DNA of 24,692 nucleotides from Opitutales bacterium (GTDB lineage: Bacteria > Verrucomicrobiota > Verrucomicrobiia > Opitutales > T3Sed10-336): positions 1 to 24,692 of the forward strand of contig SLOW01000198.1 in assembly GCA_007132315.1 (NCBI GenBank). Reading direction: 5' to 3'. The position numbers were made by a program, and so were the translations under genes. The notes below the pieces were generated by a model. The model was not told the origin of the DNA and ran no database searches. It saw nothing but the letters and a program-made list of their open reading frames with translations. This document shows, piece by piece, positions 16,239-22,772 of the stretch; within the stretch, counting starts at the first letter, position 1; each line of letters starts with the position of its first letter.

Positions 16239-17069
16239 GTGGAATCCGAATTGCAGCAGCGCATCGAAGCCGGCAGGCGGGCCGTTCTCCAGCAAAAGGA
16301 ATTGGTGCACCGTGAACTGGGGAAAGCCAGGAGCGAGTGGAAACACGACAACTCGCGGGTCACGGCGGTGGACCTGGCTGTGGCGAAGGATGTCTTCGCC
16401 ATTCTGGAAGGGGCGTTCTCGGGTGACGATTTCTTCAGCGAGGAAATGGATCCGCAACAAGACACCCTCCGCCGCGAAGCGTGGTATTCCTGGGTTCTCG
16501 ATCCGATCGACGGGACCAACAACTACGCCGCCGGGCTGTCCGCCTGCTCGATCAGCCTGGCTCTGTTGCGCGACGGTCAGCCGGTGTACGGGTACCTGTA
16601 CGATATTTCCAGAAGCCGCCTGATGGAGGGCGGGCCGGGGTTTGGTGTCCTGGACGGCGGCGAACCGGTCATGGCGAACGAAGGCGAACCCGATTCATCG
16701 ACGACGATCGGCGTCCACTCGCCGCGCGACCTCTCGTTGGCGCCGTTGGTGGGCGGCCTGGCCGCGCGGTTCAAGATCCGCGCCCTGGGAAGCAGCGCGC
16801 TGCACCTCGGTTATGTCGGGGCCGGCCTGCTGGACGGAGCGGTGGATGTGAATGTGAAGGTCTGGGATATCGCCGCGGCGCACGCGCTTTGTCTGGGTGG
16901 CGGTGCCGAAATCCGGTACCTGACCGGGCCGATCTTCCCGCTCGACGCCTTCGATCTGCACATGGGGTCCATTCACTACTGCGCGGGCGGCGCTCCGGTG
17001 TGTGACGCGCTGGAGGCCGTCATGGGAGAGCATTTAGGAGTCTGTCGGCGAAGCCAGACAGACTCCTAG
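16239..17069 (+). CDS. Inositol-monophosphatase-family phosphatase
   Basis: This 276-aa enzyme belongs to the Mg2+-dependent, lithium-sensitive sugar-phosphatase superfamily (inositol monophosphatase, CysQ, FBPase). Metal ligands are Glu68/Glu69 (FFSEEM), Asp88 and Asp91 in WVLDPIDGTNNY, and Asp210 in VKVWDIAAAHAL. These are the complete set. Substrate specificity cannot be decided; inositol-1-phosphate, PAP or histidinol phosphate remain possible. It starts at GTG 16239 with no clear Shine-Dalgarno sequence; no good ATG alternative precedes the catalytic domain. The last eleven residues (LGVCRRSQTDS) and the TAG stop are encoded by the long palindrome at 17035-17068, so the natural C-terminus has probably been replaced or extended by that element. 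It follows priA by 48 bp. Confidence 0.88.
   Translation: MESELQQRIEAGRRAVLQQKELVHRELGKARSEWKHDNSRVTAVDLAVAKDVFAILEGAFSGDDFFSEEMDPQQDTLRREAWYSWVLDPIDGTNNYAAGLSACSISLALLRDGQPVYGYLYDISRSRLMEGGPGFGVLDGGEPVMANEGEPDSSTTIGVHSPRDLSLAPLVGGLAARFKIRALGSSALHLGYVGAGLLDGAVDVNVKVWDIAAAHALCLGGGAEIRYLTGPIFPLDAFDLHMGSIHYCAGGAPVCDALEAVMGEHLGVCRRSQTDS
17035..17068. repeat. REP-like palindromic element at the 3' end of the phosphatase gene
   Basis: TAGGAGTCTGTC (17035-17046) and GACAGACTCCTA (17057-17068) form a perfect 12-bp inverted repeat. The centre adds GGC-GAA-GCC, so the RNA would fold into a 15-bp stem with one bulged A and a GAA loop. The second arm holds the TAG stop of the phosphatase gene. A T-run (TTTTT, about 17079-17083) lies some 10 nt downstream, so weak termination is possible. 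A partial relative lies at 7476-7500. Confidence 0.6.
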
Positions 17070-17118
17070 CCCGCCGTTTTTCAGGTGGACGGACGAGACC
17101 GCGCGTGCGATATGCGAG

Positions 17119-18564
17119 GTGGGAGCAGGAACGATCACCGTGTGGATCTTATTGAGTAAATTGGTCGGTTGGTTCGTGAGCTACGTGCTCCCGCTGGCGC
17201 TGGCCGTTGCGGCGGTGGTTGCGGGAGCCGGGGCTTGGTTTTATTATCAGGACAGCACCAGCCTGGAGGGAGACCGGATTCAGGCGATCGAGCGTTATAT
17301 CGAGGAGGAAGGTCGCCTCCTGGAGAGGCGTCAGCTGCTCGAGGAGCGCCTGGCCGAGACCCGGCGGGAGATCACCGACGCGCAGATGCGCCTGAATGAA
17401 GCACAGCGCCTGGCGCACCAACTGCGATCGGCCCGGAGTTTCTGGGATCGGTTGTTCGCGGGGCGCGAGGAGCGGGAGGCCCGGGAGCGCGAGCTGGCCG
17501 GGGCGGAGCGGCAGGAGCGCGAGGCGATGGAACTCCTGCGGGCGAAGGAGGAGGAGCGGCAACGCTTGAACCGCGACGTGGCCGAGGCCGAGGACGAAAT
17601 CGCGATGCTGCGTTCGGAGCGGGCGGAAATCGATTACACCGGTCCGGATTGGATACATTACGCCGCCCGATCCTGGGAAACGGTGCGGTTGCCGATCCTT
17701 GTCGCGCTCGGGTTCGTCCTGGCGGGTCCCTGGCTGGCGAAGTCGTTCTGCTTTTACTGCTGGGCGCCGTTGCTGCGCATGGCCCCGCCGATCGTGCTGC
17801 GCCGGGAAGCGCTGCCCGCGGTGAAGGCGACTCCCAGCCGGGTGTCGCTGCGGGTGGATCTCGGGCCGGGCGAGACCTTGCTTATCAAGGAGAAGTACCT
17901 TCAGGCTTCCGACGAGGGCCTTCGGCGCCGGACCCGTTTCGTGTTCAATTGGCGGGTCCCGTTGAGTTGCCTGGTCTGCGGTCTCGTGGAACTGATTCGC
18001 ATGCACAACGGCAGCGAGCGGGAAACCTACAGCGCGACCCTGTCCACCCAGGAAGAGCCGATGACCGAAGTCGCGGTGATCACCGTGCCGGCCGGCGGGG
18101 CGCTCGTGCTGCGCCCCCGTTTCCTGGCCGGGGTCATCCTTCCGGCGGGGAACAAGGGGCGTCCGGTCGAGATCAGGCGGTACTGGCGTTTGTTTTCCCT
18201 GCACGCCTGGCTCACGCTGCGGTTCCGCTATTTCGAGTTTCGCGGTCCCTGCCGGCTGGTGGTGGCCGGCAAGCGCGGGGTCCGGCTGGAGGAGCTGCAC
18301 AACGTCGAGCGGGAACAGCTGCGCGCCCGCCGAACGAACCAGACGGCGATGATCGGCTTTACGTCCGACTTGCGTTACCACGCGGTGCGTGCCGAAACCT
18401 TCTGGTCGTTCTTCCGCGGCCGAAACCCGTTGTTCGACGACCTGTTCACCGGCACCGGCGCCTTTGTGTGCCAGGAGGTGGCGGAGCGCCGCGGCGAGGC
18501 GAGCGGAATACGCAGGTTGTGGTCGGGGTTCTGGAACGGAGTGTTTAAGATTTTCGGTTTGTGA
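17119..18564 (+). CDS. Membrane-anchored coiled-coil protein of unknown function
   Basis: I do not recognise this 481-aa protein as a whole. An N-terminal transmembrane helix (about 8-43, VWILLSKLVGWFVSYVLPLA) is followed by a long charged coiled coil (about 50-172, Glu/Arg-rich). A second hydrophobic segment (about 191-220, LPILVALGFVLAGPWLAKSF) leads to a C-terminal domain of about 240 residues that looks beta-rich. That domain starts with LRVDLGPGETLLIKEKYLQA and includes GGALVLRPRFLAGVILPAG and DLFTGTGAFVCQEV. The GETLLIKE and LFTGTGAF patterns faintly recall AIM24-like beta-domains; I treat that as a guess. Two hydrophobic segments would place the coiled coil and the C-terminal domain on opposite sides of the membrane, or form a hairpin. 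The start is GTG at 17119 or GTG at 17140. Gaps are 49 bp upstream and 45 bp before the permease, so the three genes could be one transcript. Confidence 0.7.
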   Translation: MGAGTITVWILLSKLVGWFVSYVLPLALAVAAVVAGAGAWFYYQDSTSLEGDRIQAIERYIEEEGRLLERRQLLEERLAETRREITDAQMRLNEAQRLAHQLRSARSFWDRLFAGREEREARERELAGAERQEREAMELLRAKEEERQRLNRDVAEAEDEIAMLRSERAEIDYTGPDWIHYAARSWETVRLPILVALGFVLAGPWLAKSFCFYCWAPLLRMAPPIVLRREALPAVKATPSRVSLRVDLGPGETLLIKEKYLQASDEGLRRRTRFVFNWRVPLSCLVCGLVELIRMHNGSERETYSATLSTQEEPMTEVAVITVPAGGALVLRPRFLAGVILPAGNKGRPVEIRRYWRLFSLHAWLTLRFRYFEFRGPCRLVVAGKRGVRLEELHNVEREQLRARRTNQTAMIGFTSDLRYHAVRAETFWSFFRGRNPLFDDLFTGTGAFVCQEVAERRGEASGIRRLWSGFWNGVFKIFGL

Positions 18565-18600
18565 ATAATCGTTTGCCCGTCTCTCGGTCAGGTCTTAAGT

Positions 18601-18607
18601 AGGAGGT
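18601..18607 (+). promoter_or_regulatory. Shine-Dalgarno of the NatB-like permease gene
   Basis: AGGAGGT ends 2 bases before the ATG at 18610. It is the strongest Shine-Dalgarno sequence in the window, although the AGGAGG-to-start spacing of 3 bases is short. Confidence 0.55.
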
Positions 18608-18609
18608 CA

Positions 18610-19860
18610 ATGGAAACGGACGACGGAACGCGGCTGGAATCCGCCCGCGGGCGCGGAGCCTGGCGTCAGATCTTGGTGGTTTACCGCAAGGAGTTGACCG
18701 ATATCCTGCGCGACCGCCGCGCCCTCATCTCGATGATCGTGGCGCCGCTGTTGCTGATTCCTCTGCTGATTTTCGGTCTGGGTGTGCTTTCCTACACCGT
18801 CATGGAGCAGGCCCGCCAGGAAGTGCACCGGGTGATGCTGCTGGGCGGCGCGGATTCTCCCCGCGCGGTCGAACGGCTGGCCGCCCACGAGGGCATCGTC
18901 CTGGTGGAGGAGGCGGAAGACTACGAGGCGCGGATTCTCGCCAGGGACATTCGCGCCGCCGTTCGCGTTCCGGAAGGATTCGAGGAGGCGGTGATCGAGG
19001 ATCGGGCGGCCGGAACCGTCACCTTGTACACGTTTGAAGGCGAAGTGAAATCCGGCATGGCGGCGCGGCTGGTGCGCGAGGTCCTGGGAGAGTTTCGACA
19101 GGAGGTTGTTCGGGATCGCTTGCGCGAGCGCGAGATCTCCCCGGAGCTGCTGGAACCCTTCGCGCTCGCCACCGAGAACGTGGCGCCCCCGGAAAAGGTG
19201 ACCGGCACCACGCTGGGCGGCGTCATTCCCTACCTCGTGATCCTGCTGTGTGTCACCGGGGCGATGTACCCGGCCATGGACCTGACGGCGGGCGAAAAGG
19301 AACGGGGCACCATGGAGACCATCCTCAGCAGTCCGGTTTCCCGGTGGGCGCTGGTGCTCGGGAAATATTTCGTTGTTGTGACCGCTTCAGTGGCGACCGC
19401 CCTGCTCTCCATCGTTTCACTGGGCGCGGTCCTGGTGTTCGGTTTCACGCTGCTGGACCAGGCGGAGGGACAGGTTGACGCGATTATGGCCATCGACCCG
19501 TTCGCGCTGGTCGCGGTGTTCTTCCTCCTGCTGCCCGTGGCCTGCCTCTTTTCGGCCGTGCTCCTGGCGTTCTCGCTGTTTGCCCGCAGTTTCAAGGAGG
19601 CGCAAAGCTACGTGTCACCGCTGCTTCTGCTGGCCATTCTCCCGGCTATCGCCGCCACGCTGCCGGGTATGGAAATCAACTCCGCGCTGATCTGGGCGCC
19701 GGTCCTGAACATCGCGCTCGTGAGTAAGGAAATGATGATCGGCAGTTATGATTGGGCGGCGATCGGTATCGTCTTCGGGACCACCTGCATCTACGCCCTG
19801 ATCGCATTGCTTTTCGCCGTCCGCCTCTTTCACCGCGAGAGCGTGGTTTTCCGCTCGTGA
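18610..19860 (+). CDS. ABC-2-type transporter permease, NatB-like
   Basis: This 416-aa integral membrane protein matches the NatB/ABC-2 permease family, one half of a two-component ABC exporter. After a cytoplasmic N-terminus with YRKELTDILRDRRALISMI, typical of the family, comes a first helix (about 38-62). A long extracytoplasmic domain (about 65-205) and a cluster of about five helices follow. The family signature GEKERGTMETILSSPVSRW is complete, then KYFVVVTASV. In Bacillus NatAB the complex extrudes sodium, but substrates vary widely in this family. No ABC ATPase gene lies upstream or downstream in the window, which is unusual because the partner normally precedes the permease. The start is ATG at 18610 behind AGGAGGT. 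It converges on the GH57 gene with a 34-bp gap. Confidence 0.85.
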   Translation: METDDGTRLESARGRGAWRQILVVYRKELTDILRDRRALISMIVAPLLLIPLLIFGLGVLSYTVMEQARQEVHRVMLLGGADSPRAVERLAAHEGIVLVEEAEDYEARILARDIRAAVRVPEGFEEAVIEDRAAGTVTLYTFEGEVKSGMAARLVREVLGEFRQEVVRDRLREREISPELLEPFALATENVAPPEKVTGTTLGGVIPYLVILLCVTGAMYPAMDLTAGEKERGTMETILSSPVSRWALVLGKYFVVVTASVATALLSIVSLGAVLVFGFTLLDQAEGQVDAIMAIDPFALVAVFFLLLPVACLFSAVLLAFSLFARSFKEAQSYVSPLLLLAILPAIAATLPGMEINSALIWAPVLNIALVSKEMMIGSYDWAAIGIVFGTTCIYALIALLFAVRLFHRESVVFRS

Positions 19861-19894
19861 GTCCCGTTCATCGCGGGAATGCGGCAGATTCCGT

Positions 19895-21499
19895 TCAATC
19901 GAGGAACGCCCGTCGCACGAGATCATCGGGGAATATCCGATCGAGTCGTTCGCACTTTTCCAGGAAAGCCGGATCGATGCGATCGCCCTCGATTTGCTCG
20001 CATAGCTCGTGAAAGCGTTGGTGGAGCCCGATCAGGTGGTCCCGAGCCAGGTCCGGGGTGGCGTCGCCGGAGAGCATAAAGGGCCAGTCGGAGGCCTGTA
20101 TGAGCAGGAGGGTGCGGGAAGCCTGACACAGAGCGCGATCGGTCGTGCGGTTTTCTCCGGCCCGGGGAACGCGGTCGCGAATGATTTTCAAGCGCCGTTC
20201 GGCATCGTGAATAACCGGATACAACCACTCGGTTTGGCGGTTGACCCATTTGGAGTAGTCGCCATGTTCGCCCCAACTGGATGGGGCTGGTGATCCCTCC
20301 GGGACTGCGCCGGATCGTTCGATCGCGCCGGAGGCGGTCGCCGCGGTCAGGCCCCGGCCGGATCGGGAATCGATGATGCGAAGCACGGACTCGAGCCAGC
20401 GGGGGCCTTCGAACCACCAGTGGCCGAACAGCTCCGCGTCGAAGGGGAGGAAGCGGAGGGGCGGGGAACCTGCGTCGCCGGCGGTGTTCGCTAGGCGGTC
20501 GACGAAGTCCCGGGCGTGCCGGTCCGCCTGTTCCCGGGCGGCTCCTTCATGATAGAATTCCTTCCGGTCGCCGTTTCCCGTGACCCGCCAGTACTTCAAG
20601 CCCGAGGGTAGTCCCGGGAATGTGTTTCCCGAAGGTTGTCCGGGCGCTCCCGAGACATAATCGTAACCGCGATCGCGGTGGAACTCGCGGTACTCGGGGT
20701 GTCCCGGATAGCCGTCGCGAGCGCTCCAGACCAGGCGGGAGGCCCCGCCGTCGCGGCCGAAGGCGAACACGCCGTTGGGGCAACGCAGCAGGCCGCCGGC
20801 TCCCCGAAGTGATGTCCCGGTGGATCCGTCGGCCTGGGTCACGCCGTGTTGTTCCAGCCCGAAAGCGCGGATACCCTCGGCGGCCAGAATTTCCTCCAGG
20901 CCCGGATAATACCCGCATTCCGGCAGCCAGAAAAAGGCGGGCCGCCGATCGAAAACCGACTGAAACGTCCTGATACCGATCCCGATCTGCCGCCGGACGG
21001 TTTCGGGGGAGCCCTGGTGGGCCGGAAGGAAGGCGTGCGTGGCGCAGGTCGTGGTCAGCTCGATACGCCCCTCTTCGGCGTGTTGGCGGAGCGGGATGAT
21101 GAGGTCTTGGCGGTATCGGTCGAGCCACAGGGTTGCGATCTCTTCCAGAAACGCCGCCTGGCGTTCGGCGACCGTTCCCAGAAGTTCAAGCGATTTCGCG
21201 TCCTGCCGGGCGAGTCGGGTGACGCCCTCCAGCCACCGTCCGTATCTCGCCAGCAGATACCGGTCCCGAAGCTGATCCAGCAGGGTCGGTGAAAGACTGA
21301 TTGTGAGGGGCGCCGGAATTCCGTCGTCGCGGAGGCGGTCGAGCAGGCGCGCCAGGGGAATGTAGGTTTCGGTCAGCGCCTGGAAAAACCAGGTTTCCTC
21401 CAGGCTGTGTTCCCGTCCGGGGCGCCGGCAGTCGGGCAAATGGGCGTGAAGGAGAAAGACAAACCGGCATCGTGCGGACGAGATCCCTGGTGCCTCCAT
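19895..21499 (-). CDS. GH57 1,4-alpha-glucan branching enzyme
   Basis: This 534-aa protein has the GH57 layout. The HxHxP motif is His18-His20-Pro22 (LLHAHLPDC). The nucleophile is Glu194 in WLPECGYYPG, and the general acid is Asp354 in FDAELFGHWWFEGP. The last motif is WGEHGDY (409-415), followed by the WLYPVIHDAE helix and the DUF1957 helical C-terminal domain that ends with the protein. Members of this layout with a branching-enzyme role, such as those of Thermococcus and Thermus, make alpha-1,6 branches in glycogen. The frame runs open to 22516, across the DUF4912 gene, but family sequence begins at ATG 21499 (MEAPGISSARCRFVFLLHAH), preceded by AAAGGACG, a usable Shine-Dalgarno sequence. 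It lies 29 bp after the DUF4912 stop and is the last gene of the glycogen operon. An amylase activity cannot be excluded. Confidence 0.9.
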   Translation of the reverse strand: MEAPGISSARCRFVFLLHAHLPDCRRPGREHSLEETWFFQALTETYIPLARLLDRLRDDGIPAPLTISLSPTLLDQLRDRYLLARYGRWLEGVTRLARQDAKSLELLGTVAERQAAFLEEIATLWLDRYRQDLIIPLRQHAEEGRIELTTTCATHAFLPAHQGSPETVRRQIGIGIRTFQSVFDRRPAFFWLPECGYYPGLEEILAAEGIRAFGLEQHGVTQADGSTGTSLRGAGGLLRCPNGVFAFGRDGGASRLVWSARDGYPGHPEYREFHRDRGYDYVSGAPGQPSGNTFPGLPSGLKYWRVTGNGDRKEFYHEGAAREQADRHARDFVDRLANTAGDAGSPPLRFLPFDAELFGHWWFEGPRWLESVLRIIDSRSGRGLTAATASGAIERSGAVPEGSPAPSSWGEHGDYSKWVNRQTEWLYPVIHDAERRLKIIRDRVPRAGENRTTDRALCQASRTLLLIQASDWPFMLSGDATPDLARDHLIGLHQRFHELCEQIEGDRIDPAFLEKCERLDRIFPDDLVRRAFLD

Positions 21500-21528
21500 C
21501 GTCGAAACGTCCTTTGTCGGGGATGTTG

Positions 21529-22668
21529 TCAGGCCGCGGACGAATCCAGCGGCTCGATCCGCCATTCCGGCAGGATTGGGTGGTCGTCCGGGAGCAGGCG
21601 GGCGGTCCGGAATCGTCCCGATGTATCGACCGATACATGACGCGGCAGGCGCGAGAGGTATTCCGGGTCGCGAACCAGGCCTTCGATCTCGATGGTGAAA
21701 CGCAACGGGGCGCCGTGCGGCAACGTTGACGGACCGTTTTCGTGCAGCAGCGTCCAGGCGGTGGAGAAATCCGTCCAGCACTTGGACCAGACCTCGCTTC
21801 CGAGGATTGCGTTCTCCACGGTGACGCCGTCGATCGCGACCCGTTCGCCTTCGCGGACAAACGCCTGGATCGATAGCCTGGCCTGCAGAGCGATGGGCGC
21901 GGCGCCGGGTTCGGAGCCTGTTCCGCCGCAATCGTGCGAAGAAGGCGGAGCGAATTCCCGGTAGGCCGCCGTGGCGAATGCGGTTCCGGCCGCCGGGGGC
22001 GCCTGACCCGACTCCTCTTCGTTTCGGGCCGTCAGGGCCGCTGCGACGACCCCGCGCTCGTCGAGCGTCGGCGTTGCCGGGACCTCGGGCGATCCGCCGT
22101 GTTGCGGTCCCGCCGTTTCCGGGAGGTTCAGAAGTTCCGGCGGCAGGTTGGCGGATGTGGTTCGCGCGAGGATAACTTGTTCCTCGAGGTCGCCGCGCGG
22201 CCGGGGCGCCGACGCAAGTTGTGTCGGCTCGGGAGCGGTCGGCAGGGCGACGCGGGAGGATCTGATGAGGGGAAAGAAACGCCCGGAACGGTCCTGGACG
22301 CCCAGGGCGGCCGCGACGAAACCGCCCGGTGAGACCAGGGTGAGGTTGGTCCGGTTCTGACGGACATCCAAAGCGAAGTTTTCCTGGGCCTTCGCTTGGG
22401 ACAGGTTTTCGTTGCGGTAGCGCAGGCGAAACAACCGGAGTATCAGGCGATCGTGAGCCCGAGCCTGGCGCACGGTCCGCCGGGCGTGTCGGAGCAGTCC
22501 CGGTGACAGATGCCAATAGGCCAACAGGCGGTGAGGATCCGCCGGGATGATTTGCAGATAGCTTTCCCCTTCCGTTTCGAAAGGAACACCGTTCGTGGCT
22601 CGGATACCCTCTCGCGCCGGCATGGAGCGGGGTGCGTTTCCGGTATGCTCAGACTTTATTTCCGCCAT
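21529..22668 (-). CDS. DUF4912-domain protein in the glycogen operon
   Basis: This 379-aa protein carries an N-terminal DUF4912 domain at about residues 36-145. It has the typical pattern of a PADPHRLLAYWHLS opening, a LILRLF strand, and FFPLIRSSRVALPTAPEP at its end. A linker rich in Pro, Glu and Ser (about 150-255) leads to a second folded region (about 260-379). The function of DUF4912 is unknown to me; its regular placement beside glycogen or starch enzymes suggests glucan binding or complex assembly, which is inference. A GTG at 22743 gives a 404-aa version; I prefer ATG 22668 because the extra residues (MSRGQHSLRRAGSVS...) look like intergenic sequence. No signal peptide is present, so it should be cytoplasmic. 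It sits between glgA (104 bp upstream) and the GH57 gene (29 bp downstream). Confidence 0.8.
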   Translation of the reverse strand: MAEIKSEHTGNAPRSMPAREGIRATNGVPFETEGESYLQIIPADPHRLLAYWHLSPGLLRHARRTVRQARAHDRLILRLFRLRYRNENLSQAKAQENFALDVRQNRTNLTLVSPGGFVAAALGVQDRSGRFFPLIRSSRVALPTAPEPTQLASAPRPRGDLEEQVILARTTSANLPPELLNLPETAGPQHGGSPEVPATPTLDERGVVAAALTARNEEESGQAPPAAGTAFATAAYREFAPPSSHDCGGTGSEPGAAPIALQARLSIQAFVREGERVAIDGVTVENAILGSEVWSKCWTDFSTAWTLLHENGPSTLPHGAPLRFTIEIEGLVRDPEYLSRLPRHVSVDTSGRFRTARLLPDDHPILPEWRIEPLDSSAA

Positions 22669-22707
22669 GAACGACTCGATAGTGCCACAACGGCTGATTG
22701 AAACGGA

Positions 22708-22741
22708 TCCGGCTCGCCGGAGTGAATGCTGCCCCCGCGAC
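22708..22741 (+). other. Palindrome and B12-riboswitch-like string in the glgA-DUF4912 gap
   Basis: TCCGGC-TC-GCCGGA (22708-22721) is a 6-bp palindromic stem in the gap between glgA and the DUF4912 gene. Downstream on the plus strand, GCTGCCCCCGCGAC (22728-22741) looks like the cobalamin riboswitch core. The other conserved blocks are missing and no gene follows on that strand. The palindrome could instead be a weak hairpin attenuating the glgA transcript. Confidence 0.25.
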
Positions 22742-22772
22742 ACGGAGCCTCAGAGGGAATGTGATAACCGTC

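Noticed and set aside
17149..18381. 410-codon minus-strand frame opposite the coiled-coil protein
   Set aside because: The plus-strand product has orderly membrane segments and a heptad-like coiled coil, and fits the spacing of its neighbours; the minus product is low-complexity Pro/Arg/Gln/His-rich.
21500..22516. N-terminal 339-codon extension of the GH57 frame
   Set aside because: It lies wholly over the DUF4912 gene in another frame, is rich in Arg/Pro/Gly, and GH57 homology starts at the ATG at 21499 with its own Shine-Dalgarno sequence.
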